Source: Aquisphaera insulae (GTDB lineage Bacteria; Planctomycetota; Planctomycetia; Isosphaerales; Isosphaeraceae). From it: a stretch of 64,000 bases of DNA. Below the pieces are notes generated by a model that was not told the origin of the DNA, made no database searches, and saw only the letters and a program-made list of their open reading frames with translations. The stretch is taken from the NCBI RefSeq assembly GCF_011064615.1, contig NZ_JAALJH010000029.1, positions 31,364 to 95,363 on the forward strand. The letters are read 5' to 3'. Below are positions 7,511-16,861 of this stretch, piece by piece. Within the stretch, counting starts at the first letter, position 1. Each line of letters begins with the position of its first letter. A program made the translations under genes and the position numbers.

Positions 7511-10500
7511 ATGTCGCGGAGCGTCTTCACGCTGATGACGGCCCTCGCGGGCCCGGCCTTGACCTGGCTCCTGCAATCGACGGTCCTGCTGGCCGTGGGG
7601 CTCGCGGCCGGTCGCCTGCTCAGGAGGTGCGGCCCCGCCGTGCAGTCGGCCGTCTACAGGACGACGCTGGCGGCGGTCCTCGTCTGCCCGCTCGCCTCGG
7701 CCCTGCTGGCCGCGGCGGGCTACGAGGGCCTGACGATCCGGCTCTCTCAGCCGGCTCCGGACGCGGAGATACGTCCCGAATCGACGCATGGCGGATCCGA
7801 CCTCGCCCGGAGAACGGACGAGCGCGAGCCCGAATCGGCGGCCCTGACGCCGGCTCCCCTTGCCGATCCCGCGGCGCCTTCCCCTTCGCCCGCCGAGGTC
7901 CGGGTCGAGCCGGCCCCGATCGCCGGGTCCGTCGCCTCGCCCCGGCCCGCCGAGCCGCCGATCCCGATGACCGCGATCGTCCCCGCGGTCGCCCTGCCGC
8001 TCTGGCTCCTCGGCTCCGCCATCCTGGGCATCCGACTGCTCGTCGGCCATCGCCGGATGGCCCGGCTGAGGTCGGCCGCGGTGCCGGCCGGCGGGGATGC
8101 GGATCGGCTCTGCCGGGAGCTGGCGGGCCGGCTCGCGGTGGCCGCGCCGGAGGTCCTCCGCAGCCCGTTCCTCCCCAGCCCATGCCTCGACGGCCTGCGG
8201 CGGCCGGCGATCCTGATCCCCGAGGAGGACGACGTCGGGCTCCGCGAGACCTTCGCGCATGAGCTGGCGCACCTGTCTCGACGCGACGGCCTCTGGAACC
8301 TGCTCCGCCGCGTCGCCGTCGCCGCGGGCTGGGTCCAGCCGCTGCTCGGGCTCCTCTCGAGGCGGATCGAGGCCGCCGCGGAGGAGGTCTGCGACGACGT
8401 CGTGGTCCACCTCGGCGCCGACCGCGCGCACTACGCCGGCCACCTCCTGGACCTCGCGGGGCGGACCCTGTTGCCGGTCGCCCCCGCGGGCGTCGGCATG
8501 ATCTCCCTGCGGTCGATGCTCTCCCGCCGCGTCGTGCGGATCCTCGACGATCGCCGCTCCCTCTCGATCCGGGTCGGCACGCTCGCGATCGCCGCGATGC
8601 TCGCGGCCGGCCTCTGCGGGACCCTGCTCGCCGGGATGCTCGGCGTCGGTGGGCGGGGAGTGGCGGCCGAGGGCGCGACGGAGGACGAATCGGGCGGCAA
8701 GATCACGAGGGGGCAGGTGATCGGCCCCGACGGCAAGCCCGTGCCGGGGGCGAAGGTCACGGCCTGGCGATCGCACCCGGATCCGGCGCTGGCGCGGTTC
8801 CAGAAAGGGGTCTACCTCGACGGTCCCTATGAGTATTCGAAGACGACCGCGGACGTCGAGGGCCGGTTCGATGTGCCCGCCGGGTTCGCGGAATCCAGGC
8901 CCGGAAAGGGGGAAGGGAGCTCGATCCTCGCGACGGCGCCGGGACTCGGCGTGGGCGTCTATGTGAAGGGCCGGCCGATCCGCCTGTCCGAGGGCGACCA
9001 GCCGGTGGCCGGCCGCGTCGTGGACCTCGAGGGGCAAGCCGTCGCGGGGGCGACCGTGCGAATCCTCAACGTCTGGCTCCCCGATCCCGAGGCCCGTCGC
9101 GAGGCCGACGCGCGCGGCGGCCCGTACCGATTCCCCGGGGAGAAGTCACTCTCCGTGAGCGGCGAGCCGCTCCTGCCGGGCGGGGTCGTCACGGACGCGG
9201 AGGGGCGATTCCGGATCGAGGGCCTGGGCCGGGACGTCATGGCCCTGGTCGAGATCACCGGCCCGTCGGTGGCACTCAAGCGGACGCGGATCATCAGCCG
9301 GGACAGGGGCCCGATCGAGGGCGTCGCGCAGACGTCGCTCGACGGCACGACCGTCGTCTCGCCGACCTATGGGGCTCGCGACGCGATCCCCGTCGAGCCG
9401 TCCCGGCCGATCGAGGGGGTCGTCCGTGACCTCGAGACGAAGGAGCCGATCCCAGGCGCGGTCGTGACCGCGCATCGCCTCTCGGGCGAGGGAGGCAACG
9501 TCGATGGCCTGATCCGCACGACGACCGACCCGGGGGGACGCTACCGACTCGTCGGCCTCCCCAAGTCCGGCAAGGACGGCCACCAGCTCGCGGTGTATCC
9601 GCCCCTCGATCGACCCTACTTCGTGACCGGGGATCTCAGCGTGCCCGTCACGCCGGGCCTGGCCCCGGTCCGGTTCGATATCGCCCTCAAGCATGCCACC
9701 TGGGCCGAGGGCACCGTCCGCGACGCCAGGACCGGGAAGCCCATCGAAGGGGCCTTCCTGGACTACTTCCCGATGGTCTCGAACGAGCGGGCGAAGGACT
9801 ACCCGAACTTCGATTCCCAGACGTCCGGCTCGGTCGCGATCAAGTCGGTGTATCGGGCCGACGCCGAAGGTCGCTTCCGGATCCCGGTCCTCCCGGGCCG
9901 CGGCGTGGTCACGGCCCGGCTGGAGAACGGCGGCTACCGCGTCGGGATCGGGGCATCCGAGATCGAGGGAGACGGATCGGCCGGCCAGCTCAACACGTAC
10001 GATCATATCTTCGCAGCCATGTACAACAGCCTGAAGGAGATCGACGTGCCCGTCGATTCGGCCTCCTTCCCCTGCGACCTCGCGCTCGATCGGGGCGCTA
10101 CGTATCGGGTGCGGCTCGTCGATCCCGATGGCCGGCCGGTGACGACCGCCGCGGTGAACGGCCGGCGGGCTGGCGGCGGCGACCTGGACACCAACCTGTA
10201 CGGGGAGAGCGTCGCGACGGTCTCCGGTTTCGAGCCGGGCGAGAAGCGGCCGTTCGTGGCCCACGACCGCGATCGGAAGCTCGGCGCCATGCTGATGATC
10301 CCGCCCGACGGGGCGAAGGACGGCGACGAGATCACGCTCACGCTCCGGCCGACGGCGACGGTCACCGGCCGGCTGGTGGATGAGGCGGGGAAGCCGGCCT
10401 CGGGCCTGGTGGACGCCCGCCTGACGCCGCTGGTGAAGCGGGAATTCGGCAACCGGATCCTCGGCTCCGTACCCGTCGGGGCCGACGGCCGCTTCCGCTA

Positions 10501-12355
10501 CGAGAACCTCGCGCCCGGCGGCATCTATGAACTCTGGCTGGTCTATCGCGAAGGGGGCATGGCTCGCGTCCGGATGAAGTCCGACCCGTTCGCCCCCTTC
10601 GCGCTCGCCGAGGGGCTGTCGCTCGAGCCCGGCCAGGTCCTCGATCTCGGCACCTTCAACGTCGCCACCGGCAAGAAGATCGTCACGGCCGATCCACCCG
10701 CCCCGGCGGCCCCGGTCACGGGCCGGATCGTGGACCTGGAAGGCCGCCCCGTGGCGGGCGCATCGGTCGAGGGGGGCAGAGTCAGCGTCCCGAAGGCCGG
10801 GAATCTGACGGCCTGGCTTGACGCGGTGAAGCAGGGGCAGGCGCCGTGGATCGCCTACGGGCAGATGGACGGGCAGGCCCGGCAGTCTGCCGAGGGCAAG
10901 AAGGCCGTCACGGACGCCGACGGCCGGTTCCGACTGGAGGGCCTGAACGCGGACCGCGTCGTCGAGCTGACCATTCGGGGCGAGGCGATTGCCACGGCGA
11001 AGATCGAGGTCGCGACGCGGAAGATGGCTCCCTTGCCGGCCCCGGGATTCCCCAACCAGTATGGGGCAGGCTCGATGACGATCTACGGGGCGGACTTCGT
11101 GTACGCCGCCGTGCCCAGCCGGCCGGTCGTCGGCCTCATCACGGACAGGGCCACGGGCAAGCCCTTGCCCGGGGTGGGAGTTCGGAGCGATCGGTTCGCC
11201 GGCTCCGACTTCGTGGGGACGATGGCGGAGCGGACGGTGACCGACGCGGGCGGCCGGTTCCGCCTGAACGGCATGCCCAGGGGGAAAGGGAATCGGATCG
11301 TGATCGTCCCGAACGACGATCAACCCTATCTCGTCCAGGTCGTGGCGATCCCCGATCCGTCCGGGACGAAGCCGGTTTCCGTCGACGCGGCGCTGCCAGC
11401 GGGAGTGTTCATCGAGGGGACGGTCACGGAGAAGGCCACGGGCAAACCGGTGCCGGGGGCCTGGCTGCATTACCTGCCCTTCCTGGAGAACTCGTTCGCT
11501 CAGGGGCATCCCTCCTTCGGGCCGGACCGGAACAGCACGAACTCCCTGATCCAGGACCGCTACGTCACGAAGCCGGATGGCTCGTTCCGGCTGGTCGGCC
11601 TGCCGGGCCGCGCCATCGTCGGCGCGATAGTCCATCACAACGTCTATCGCCAGGGCGTCGGCTCCGAGGCGATCTCGGGCCTGAGCAAGAACGGGCACTT
11701 CGAGACCTACTTCAGCCCGGTCCCGGCCGGGAGGCTCTTCCCGACGGTCATGAAGGAGATCAACCCGCCCGAGGGGGCCAGGTCCGTCCGCGTGGATCTC
11801 CAGGCGGCGACCGGCCCGTCGGTCCGGCTCCGGGTCGTCGACGCCGAGGGGAAGCCCGTGATCGGCAGCCTCGCGCTCGGTCGCACGAGCAAGGGGGCCC
11901 ACGACTCGGCCGCGGCCACGTCGCCCGAGATCACGGTCGAGAACCTCATCCCCGGCGAGGAGAGGACGGTCCTGATTCGCCACACCGGCCGGAAGATCGG
12001 CAAGGCCCTGCGGGTGCGCGAGAAGGATGACGCCGGCGGCCCCGTCGTGGTGACGCTCGAGCCGCTGGCGACGATGACCGGCGTCGTGGCCGACGCCGAG
12101 GGGGCGCCCGTGCAGGGGGCGCGGGTCCGGACCGATCCGCTCCCCGGCGGAGATTACTCCCTCAGCCTCGGGCAGGTCCCGACGGACGAGCGCGGGAGGT
12201 TCGTCGTCACCGACGTGCCGGTCGGCTGCGAATACGGGATGGTCGTCGAGTCATCGGGTTCGATGACGCGGATGAGGGTCGCCTTCCGCAAGAAGGCGTC
12301 CGTACGGCCCGGCGAGACGACCGACGTGGGCGAGATCAAGTTCGGCAAGGACTGA
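7511..12355 (+). CDS. BlaR1-like M56 metallopeptidase fused to nine carboxypeptidase-regulatory repeats
   Basis: This 1614-residue membrane protein has an N-terminal M56 region. Hydrophobic helices lie near residues 10-35, 45-65, 155-180 and 355-380, and the zinc motif HELAH is at 250-254 followed by LSRRDG. After the last helix, about 1230 residues are probably extracytoplasmic. They hold nine CarboxypepD_reg-type modules starting near residues 396, 498, 634, 731, 950, 1068, 1205, 1300 and 1522, each with a G-x-V-x-D...G-x-P-x-x-G-A pattern. Modules 2-5 and 6-9 look like a tandem duplication. BlaR1 proteins normally end in a penicillin-binding sensor; here the repeat array replaces it. It is co-transcribed with blaI. 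Confidence 0.88.
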   Translation: MSRSVFTLMTALAGPALTWLLQSTVLLAVGLAAGRLLRRCGPAVQSAVYRTTLAAVLVCPLASALLAAAGYEGLTIRLSQPAPDAEIRPESTHGGSDLARRTDEREPESAALTPAPLADPAAPSPSPAEVRVEPAPIAGSVASPRPAEPPIPMTAIVPAVALPLWLLGSAILGIRLLVGHRRMARLRSAAVPAGGDADRLCRELAGRLAVAAPEVLRSPFLPSPCLDGLRRPAILIPEEDDVGLRETFAHELAHLSRRDGLWNLLRRVAVAAGWVQPLLGLLSRRIEAAAEEVCDDVVVHLGADRAHYAGHLLDLAGRTLLPVAPAGVGMISLRSMLSRRVVRILDDRRSLSIRVGTLAIAAMLAAGLCGTLLAGMLGVGGRGVAAEGATEDESGGKITRGQVIGPDGKPVPGAKVTAWRSHPDPALARFQKGVYLDGPYEYSKTTADVEGRFDVPAGFAESRPGKGEGSSILATAPGLGVGVYVKGRPIRLSEGDQPVAGRVVDLEGQAVAGATVRILNVWLPDPEARREADARGGPYRFPGEKSLSVSGEPLLPGGVVTDAEGRFRIEGLGRDVMALVEITGPSVALKRTRIISRDRGPIEGVAQTSLDGTTVVSPTYGARDAIPVEPSRPIEGVVRDLETKEPIPGAVVTAHRLSGEGGNVDGLIRTTTDPGGRYRLVGLPKSGKDGHQLAVYPPLDRPYFVTGDLSVPVTPGLAPVRFDIALKHATWAEGTVRDARTGKPIEGAFLDYFPMVSNERAKDYPNFDSQTSGSVAIKSVYRADAEGRFRIPVLPGRGVVTARLENGGYRVGIGASEIEGDGSAGQLNTYDHIFAAMYNSLKEIDVPVDSASFPCDLALDRGATYRVRLVDPDGRPVTTAAVNGRRAGGGDLDTNLYGESVATVSGFEPGEKRPFVAHDRDRKLGAMLMIPPDGAKDGDEITLTLRPTATVTGRLVDEAGKPASGLVDARLTPLVKREFGNRILGSVPVGADGRFRYENLAPGGIYELWLVYREGGMARVRMKSDPFAPFALAEGLSLEPGQVLDLGTFNVATGKKIVTADPPAPAAPVTGRIVDLEGRPVAGASVEGGRVSVPKAGNLTAWLDAVKQGQAPWIAYGQMDGQARQSAEGKKAVTDADGRFRLEGLNADRVVELTIRGEAIATAKIEVATRKMAPLPAPGFPNQYGAGSMTIYGADFVYAAVPSRPVVGLITDRATGKPLPGVGVRSDRFAGSDFVGTMAERTVTDAGGRFRLNGMPRGKGNRIVIVPNDDQPYLVQVVAIPDPSGTKPVSVDAALPAGVFIEGTVTEKATGKPVPGAWLHYLPFLENSFAQGHPSFGPDRNSTNSLIQDRYVTKPDGSFRLVGLPGRAIVGAIVHHNVYRQGVGSEAISGLSKNGHFETYFSPVPAGRLFPTVMKEINPPEGARSVRVDLQAATGPSVRLRVVDAEGKPVIGSLALGRTSKGAHDSAAATSPEITVENLIPGEERTVLIRHTGRKIGKALRVREKDDAGGPVVVTLEPLATMTGVVADAEGAPVQGARVRTDPLPGGDYSLSLGQVPTDERGRFVVTDVPVGCEYGMVVESSGSMTRMRVAFRKKASVRPGETTDVGEIKFGKD

Positions 12356-12392
12356 CGTCCCGAGCGGGAGCAGCGGGAGGAGGAACCGACGC

Positions 12393-13760
12393 ATGAAGAC
12401 CTCGCCCTGGGAACCGTACCGACCGGACCCCTCGGCCCCCTGGACCTTCGAGCGGGCCTGGACGCTCCGCCGGCGCGCCGGGTTCGCGGCGACGTGGGGA
12501 GAGCTGCGACGGGACGTCGCCGACGGACCCGGGCCGGCCGTGGATCGGGTGCTCGCGGGAGAGTGCCGCAGGGACGGCGTCCCGGCGGAATTCGACCGCG
12601 TGGCCGCCCTGATCGGCGACGCGGCGGCCGGCTCGTCGGATCCGCACCGGCTCCAGGCCTGGTGGATCTATCGATGCCTGTTCACGCCCGACCCGCTGGG
12701 CGAGCGCCTGACGCTGATGGGACACGACCACTTCGCCACCAGCCAGCTCAAGGTCGAGGACGTGGCGGCGATGAAGGCCCAGAACGAGACGCTGCGGCGA
12801 CTCGCCCGCGGGCCGTTCGCCGACCTCGTCCGCGCGATGGCGAAGGATCCGGCCCTCCTGGTCTGGCTGGACGCGCCATCCAACAAGAAGGGGAAGCCGA
12901 ATGAGAACCTCGCCCGCGAGCTGATGGAGCTGTTCGTCCTGGGCGTGGGCAATTACACCGAGGTCGACGTGAAGGAGGCCGCCCGGGCCCTCACGGGCCG
13001 GACCGTGATCCAGGGGGCCTTCCGCGTCCGCGACATGGACCGCGACGAGGGCACGAAGACGATCCTCGGCAGGACGGATCGGTTCGACGGCGAGGCCCTC
13101 GTCGATCACCTGGTCGCGCAGCCTGCCGCGGCGGACCGCCTGGCCTGGCGGCTCTGCGCGACCTTCCTCGGCGAGGGGGTGGCGGATCCCCCCGCGCGAG
13201 CCGAGCTCGCCGCGATCCTCCGGGCCGACGGCCTGCACGTCGGGCGCGGCGTCGCGACGGTCCTCCGGTCGAGGCTCTTTTTCTCGCCGCGGAACCTGCA
13301 CGCGAAGGTGGTTGACCCGATCGGCTTCGTCGTCGGCACGGTGCGGGCCCTGGAGCGATTCGACCCGCCCCCGAGCACCCTGCTGCTGGCGGAGTGGCTG
13401 GTCCGGATGGGCCAGGACCTCTTCTTCCCGCCGAATGTCGGCGGCTGGCCGGGCGGCCGCGCCTGGCTGACCGGGCGGGGCGTCGTGGCCCGGGCGAACT
13501 TCGCCGCGGCGCTCGCGGACGGGCACCTGAATCCCTCGCCGTCCGTCCCGGACCTCCGCAGCCTGGCTGCGCGGCATGGCCGTCCCGGAGGAGACCGCGA
13601 GGCGTTCGGGCATCTCTCGGAGCTGCTGGGGGGACGTCCTCCCGATCCGGCCGCGACGGATCGGATCTGGCACGCGGCCGGGGCCTCGGGCTCGGAAGCA
13701 TCGCGGCTCAATCGGGCCGTGGCGATGCTCCTGGCCGGGGCGGAATTGCAGGTTGATTGA
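12393..13760 (+). CDS. DUF1800 family protein
   Basis: The 455-residue product has a strong ribosome site (ggaggagg) about 10 nt before the ATG at 12393. Family landmarks are the N-terminal WTFERAWTLRRRAGFAATWG, the DHFATSQLKVEDV block, the NENLARELMELFVLGVGNYT helix, and LFFPPNVGGWPGGRAWL near residue 345. DUF1800 proteins in planctomycetes almost always precede a DUF1501 protein, as here. Their role is unknown. No signal peptide is obvious. The gap to the DUF1501 gene is 41 nt, so they are probably co-transcribed. Confidence 0.93.
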   Translation: MKTSPWEPYRPDPSAPWTFERAWTLRRRAGFAATWGELRRDVADGPGPAVDRVLAGECRRDGVPAEFDRVAALIGDAAAGSSDPHRLQAWWIYRCLFTPDPLGERLTLMGHDHFATSQLKVEDVAAMKAQNETLRRLARGPFADLVRAMAKDPALLVWLDAPSNKKGKPNENLARELMELFVLGVGNYTEVDVKEAARALTGRTVIQGAFRVRDMDRDEGTKTILGRTDRFDGEALVDHLVAQPAAADRLAWRLCATFLGEGVADPPARAELAAILRADGLHVGRGVATVLRSRLFFSPRNLHAKVVDPIGFVVGTVRALERFDPPPSTLLLAEWLVRMGQDLFFPPNVGGWPGGRAWLTGRGVVARANFAAALADGHLNPSPSVPDLRSLAARHGRPGGDREAFGHLSELLGGRPPDPAATDRIWHAAGASGSEASRLNRAVAMLLAGAELQVD

Positions 13761-13801
13761 CGAGGCGGAAGGTCTGAAGACATCGCTCGAGGGAGAACAA
13801 G

Positions 13802-15004
13802 ATGCTCACGCGACGAGACCTGATCCGGCGGTCGGCATTCCTCTCGCTGTCCCCGGCGGTGCCCGCGTTCCTGGCGCGGACGGGCCTGGCCGCCGCGGCG
13901 GAGGTGGACGGCCGGGTGCTGGTGGTGATCCAGCTCGACGGCGGCAACGACGGCATCAATACCGTCGTGCCGTTCGGGGATGAGGCGTACGGCAAGCTCC
14001 GCAAGGGGCTGAGGCTGCCGGCGGACTCGCTCTGCAAGGTCGCCGACGGCGTCGGCCTGCATCGGGCCCTGAAGCCCGCGGCGGACCTGATGGAGTCGCA
14101 CCGTCTGGCGATCGTCCAGGGGGTCGGCTATCCGAACCCCGATCGATCCCACTTCGAGAGCATGGCCATCTGGCAGACCGCGCGTCCGGACCGCGCGAGC
14201 GCCCGCGAGGAATCGGTCGGCTGGCTGGGCCGTGCACTCGATGCGGCCGTCGCGGAGCATCGCCCGCGTGCCGGCGGACCGTCCGCGGTCCTCGTCGGCG
14301 ACCAGGCGCTGCCGCGAGCCCTCTGGTCCCGGCGGGCCCAGGCGACGTCGTTCGCCGATGCGTCCGACCTGGCCCTGGCGTTGCCGGTCCCGACCTCCGC
14401 CAGCATCGGACCGGCCGGCGACGACCTGGACGCGTTCGTGCATCGGACGGTCACCTCGGCCTATGCCACGGCCGCCGAGCTCGAGGCCGCCGCGGGGCGG
14501 GGGAAGGAGGGGACCGTCCGCTATCCCGCGACGAGCTTGGCGCAGCGGCTGGAGCTGATTTCGCGGTCGCTCAAGGCGGGCTCGCCGGCGCGCGTCTTCT
14601 ACGCGATCCAGCCCGGTTACGACACCCACTCGGTCCAGTTGGCGACGCACGCCAGGCTCCTCGACGAGCTTGCCGGCGCCCTCAGGGCGTTCCTCGACGA
14701 CCTGGCCGCCGCGGGCCTTGCGGACCGCGTCCTGGTGCTGGCCTTCAGCGAGTTCGGCCGCCGGCCGGAGGAGAACGGTTCCCTGGGCACGGACCACGGC
14801 ACGGCCGGGCCGGTCATCCTCGCCGGGCCCGCCGTCAAGCCGGGCCTGATCGGCCGGACGCCCCGTCTCGGCGAGCTTCGCGACGGCGACCTCATCTGGA
14901 CGATCGATTTCCGCCGCATCTACGCCACCATCCTGGATCGGTGGCTGGGGGTGCCGTCCGCCGGCATCCTCGGCGGGACGTTCGAGCCGCTCGCCGTGAT
15001 CTGA
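13802..15004 (+). CDS. DUF1501 family exported protein (Tat substrate)
   Basis: This 400-residue protein begins with a twin-arginine signal (LTRRDLIRRSAFLSLSPAVP, ending LARTGLAAA near residue 32). DUF1501 features include VIQLDGGNDGINTVVPFGDE, QGVGYPNPDRSHFESMAIWQ and the C-terminal SEFGRRPEENGSLGTDHGTA. The fold is thought to be alkaline-phosphatase/sulfatase-like, with the conserved Asp and His in DGGND and GTDHGT. Folded export through Tat suggests a cofactor or metal. It pairs with the DUF1800 protein upstream. The gene converges with the ExbD-fusion gene, whose stop is 12 nt away. Confidence 0.93.
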   Translation: MLTRRDLIRRSAFLSLSPAVPAFLARTGLAAAAEVDGRVLVVIQLDGGNDGINTVVPFGDEAYGKLRKGLRLPADSLCKVADGVGLHRALKPAADLMESHRLAIVQGVGYPNPDRSHFESMAIWQTARPDRASAREESVGWLGRALDAAVAEHRPRAGGPSAVLVGDQALPRALWSRRAQATSFADASDLALALPVPTSASIGPAGDDLDAFVHRTVTSAYATAAELEAAAGRGKEGTVRYPATSLAQRLELISRSLKAGSPARVFYAIQPGYDTHSVQLATHARLLDELAGALRAFLDDLAAAGLADRVLVLAFSEFGRRPEENGSLGTDHGTAGPVILAGPAVKPGLIGRTPRLGELRDGDLIWTIDFRRIYATILDRWLGVPSAGILGGTFEPLAVI

Positions 15005-15015
15005 ATCCGGCACGA

Positions 15016-16374
15016 TCAACCGGTGGCGCGGGGCCTGCCGGACGGATCCCCCTTCGGCGAGGGGCCTGCCGGACGAGGCCCGCCCGGCTGCAAGGTCGGC
15101 GCCGGGCCCTGCGGGGCCGCCGGCTTGGCGATGGCGATGCTCAGGCCGATCTCGTTGGCGGCGTCGTAGGCGAGGACCGCGTTGCGGTGCATGGTGGAGA
15201 AGTCCGCGGAGAGGAGCATCGCCTTGCGGTCCGTCTTCTCGCGGGCGCGGCGGAGGAGCTCGATGAGCTGCTCGCGATTGGCCTCGATCGGCGCGCGGTC
15301 GAGCTTCATGGCCCCGGCGGCGTCGATCTCGACGAGGATGTAGGAGTCCTTGAGGTCGTCGAGCGACCGCGATCGGCCCTGGGCCACCGCGGGGGCCGGC
15401 GAGTCGGCCGAGGGCTTGGGGATCTCGAGCGTCTTGTACAGGACCGTGGTCGCCGTGACCATGAAGAAGAGGACGAGCTGGAAGGCGACGTCCACCATCG
15501 GGGCCAGGTCCAGCTCCTCGATCTTCTGGGGCGCCGACCTGGTGAGGGAGAAGCTCGCTCCCTCCTCTTCATCGTCCCCGTCGTCGTCGGGCGGGGCTGC
15601 CACCAGGTGGTCGCGGTCCCGGGACGCCACGACCGGGAGTGCCAACCGGCTGGAGCTGGAGCCGACCTCGCCCCCGTCCGACCGGCGACGCCGTCCGAAG
15701 TCGGGATCGAGGTCATCCGGGCCGAGATCCGGCGGCGCGTCGAGGTCGATCGGGGCCGGGGCCTCGCGGGTCGGGGCAGGGGGGGGCGCGGGGATCGCGG
15801 GCCGTCGCGGGACCTCGTCCAGGTCCGCCAGGTCCGCCTCGTCGGCGAGGATCTCGAGGTCCGATTCGTCCCCGGCGTCGTCTTCCTCCAGCTCCGAGTC
15901 GTCGAGGTCGTCATCCTCGTCCGCATCGTCGTCGTGCCAGATCCAGCCGGTGGCGGCGGCGACGGCGCGACGGTCGTCCGCGGGGGGCGGGGCCGAGGGA
16001 GGCGGCGCGGTGATCTCCTGGTCGAGGACCGGGAAGGCGACATCCGAGGTGGAGGCGTCGGGGATCTCGGTCGGCTGCCGGGGCGGAGGCGGCGAGGCGG
16101 GGGGCTCGGACTCGAATCCGGGCTGGATCTCCTCGAAGTCCGGCGGTGGCGTCGGTGCGGCGGGCGGGGCGAGCAGCTCGGGGAAGTCGGCGAGCCGCGC
16201 CCACGGCGTGGGGGTCCCCGCGGGGCGGACCAGGTCGTCGTCGCGGAGCTCGCCGCGGGCGAAGGCGGCGCGGATGGACTCGTCGTCGAGATCCCGCTGG
16301 AGCTCGAGCCGATCGGCGTGGAAGACGTCCCAGTTCGCCACGGTGGCTGCCTCCGCATGGACCCGGCCGGTCAC
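15016..16374 (-). CDS. ExbD/TolR-like protein with N-terminal GYF_2-like domain and acidic linker
   Basis: The start is the GTG at 16374, which overlaps the upstream exbD stop (GTGA), giving 452 residues. Residues 1-70 resemble a GYF_2-type module (ESIRAAFARGELRDDDLVRP, then TPWARLADFPEL). A long Pro/Asp/Glu-rich low-complexity region follows. At about residue 285 a typical ExbD segment begins (LDLAPMVDVAFQLVLFFMVT), with the membrane-embedded Asp and a periplasmic domain to about 420. A Pro/Gly tail ends the protein. Normal ExbD proteins are about 140 residues with a very short cytoplasmic N-terminus, so this one has a 280-residue cytoplasmic extension. It is the third gene of the tolQ-exbD operon. 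Confidence 0.85.
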   Translation of the reverse strand: MTGRVHAEAATVANWDVFHADRLELQRDLDDESIRAAFARGELRDDDLVRPAGTPTPWARLADFPELLAPPAAPTPPPDFEEIQPGFESEPPASPPPPRQPTEIPDASTSDVAFPVLDQEITAPPPSAPPPADDRRAVAAATGWIWHDDDADEDDDLDDSELEEDDAGDESDLEILADEADLADLDEVPRRPAIPAPPPAPTREAPAPIDLDAPPDLGPDDLDPDFGRRRRSDGGEVGSSSSRLALPVVASRDRDHLVAAPPDDDGDDEEEGASFSLTRSAPQKIEELDLAPMVDVAFQLVLFFMVTATTVLYKTLEIPKPSADSPAPAVAQGRSRSLDDLKDSYILVEIDAAGAMKLDRAPIEANREQLIELLRRAREKTDRKAMLLSADFSTMHRNAVLAYDAANEIGLSIAIAKPAAPQGPAPTLQPGGPRPAGPSPKGDPSGRPRATG

Positions 16375-16808
16375 TTCGAGCCGAGGGGCTCCTGGACGCC
16401 GACGTGGATGGTGACCCCCTCGACCTCGGAGACGGCGGCGGCGACCTTGAGGACCTCGCCGTGGGGGACGTCGCCGTCGGCCTGGAGGATGACCTTGCGG
16501 CGGCCGTCGCGGACGGCGTCGGCCGCGGCCTTGCGGGCCTGGTCCAGGCCGATGACGGGCCCCTCTCCGTGGCCCAGGAGCAGCCGGGCCTCGCCGCCGG
16601 GCGCGGCGGGCTTCAGCAACGTGAGGAAGATCGCCTGGGACTCGGCCACGCCCACGCCGTGGCGGGCGGGGGGGACGTCCACCTTCTCGCCGCCGGTCAT
16701 CTGGACGGAGAAGAGCATGAACGTCATGAGCTGGAAGACCACGTCGACCATCGGGGTCATGTCGATGTGTTCGTCGCGTTCTTCGGTCGCTTCGCGGCGG
16801 AGGAGCAT
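16371..16808 (-). CDS. exbD: ExbD/TolR family biopolymer transport protein
   Basis: This is a 145-residue protein with a charged cytoplasmic N-terminus and a single helix containing the essential Asp (IDMTPMVDVVFQLMTFMLFS). It has a periplasmic domain ending in a beta strand (VEGVTIHVGVQEPL). ExbD forms the proton channel with ExbB/TolQ and transmits force to a periplasm-spanning partner. It lies 53 nt after the tolQ-like gene and its stop overlaps the start of the larger ExbD fusion, so the operon encodes two different ExbD subunits. No TonB or TolA gene is nearby. Confidence 0.9.
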   Translation of the reverse strand: MLLRREATEERDEHIDMTPMVDVVFQLMTFMLFSVQMTGGEKVDVPPARHGVGVAESQAIFLTLLKPAAPGGEARLLLGHGEGPVIGLDQARKAAADAVRDGRRKVILQADGDVPHGEVLKVAAAVSEVEGVTIHVGVQEPLGSK

Positions 16809-16861
16809 GTCGGTCGGGCCAGTCTGGTGGTGTTGTCAGGTCGCGTCCGTCGTCGTCGGGG

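Noticed and set aside
9146..11983. 945-residue minus-strand frame opposite the M56 fusion gene
   Set aside because: GC-rich codon bias leaves long open frames antisense to real genes. Its composition is Arg/Asp/Gly/His-rich with no domain, and the plus strand has clear repeated modules.
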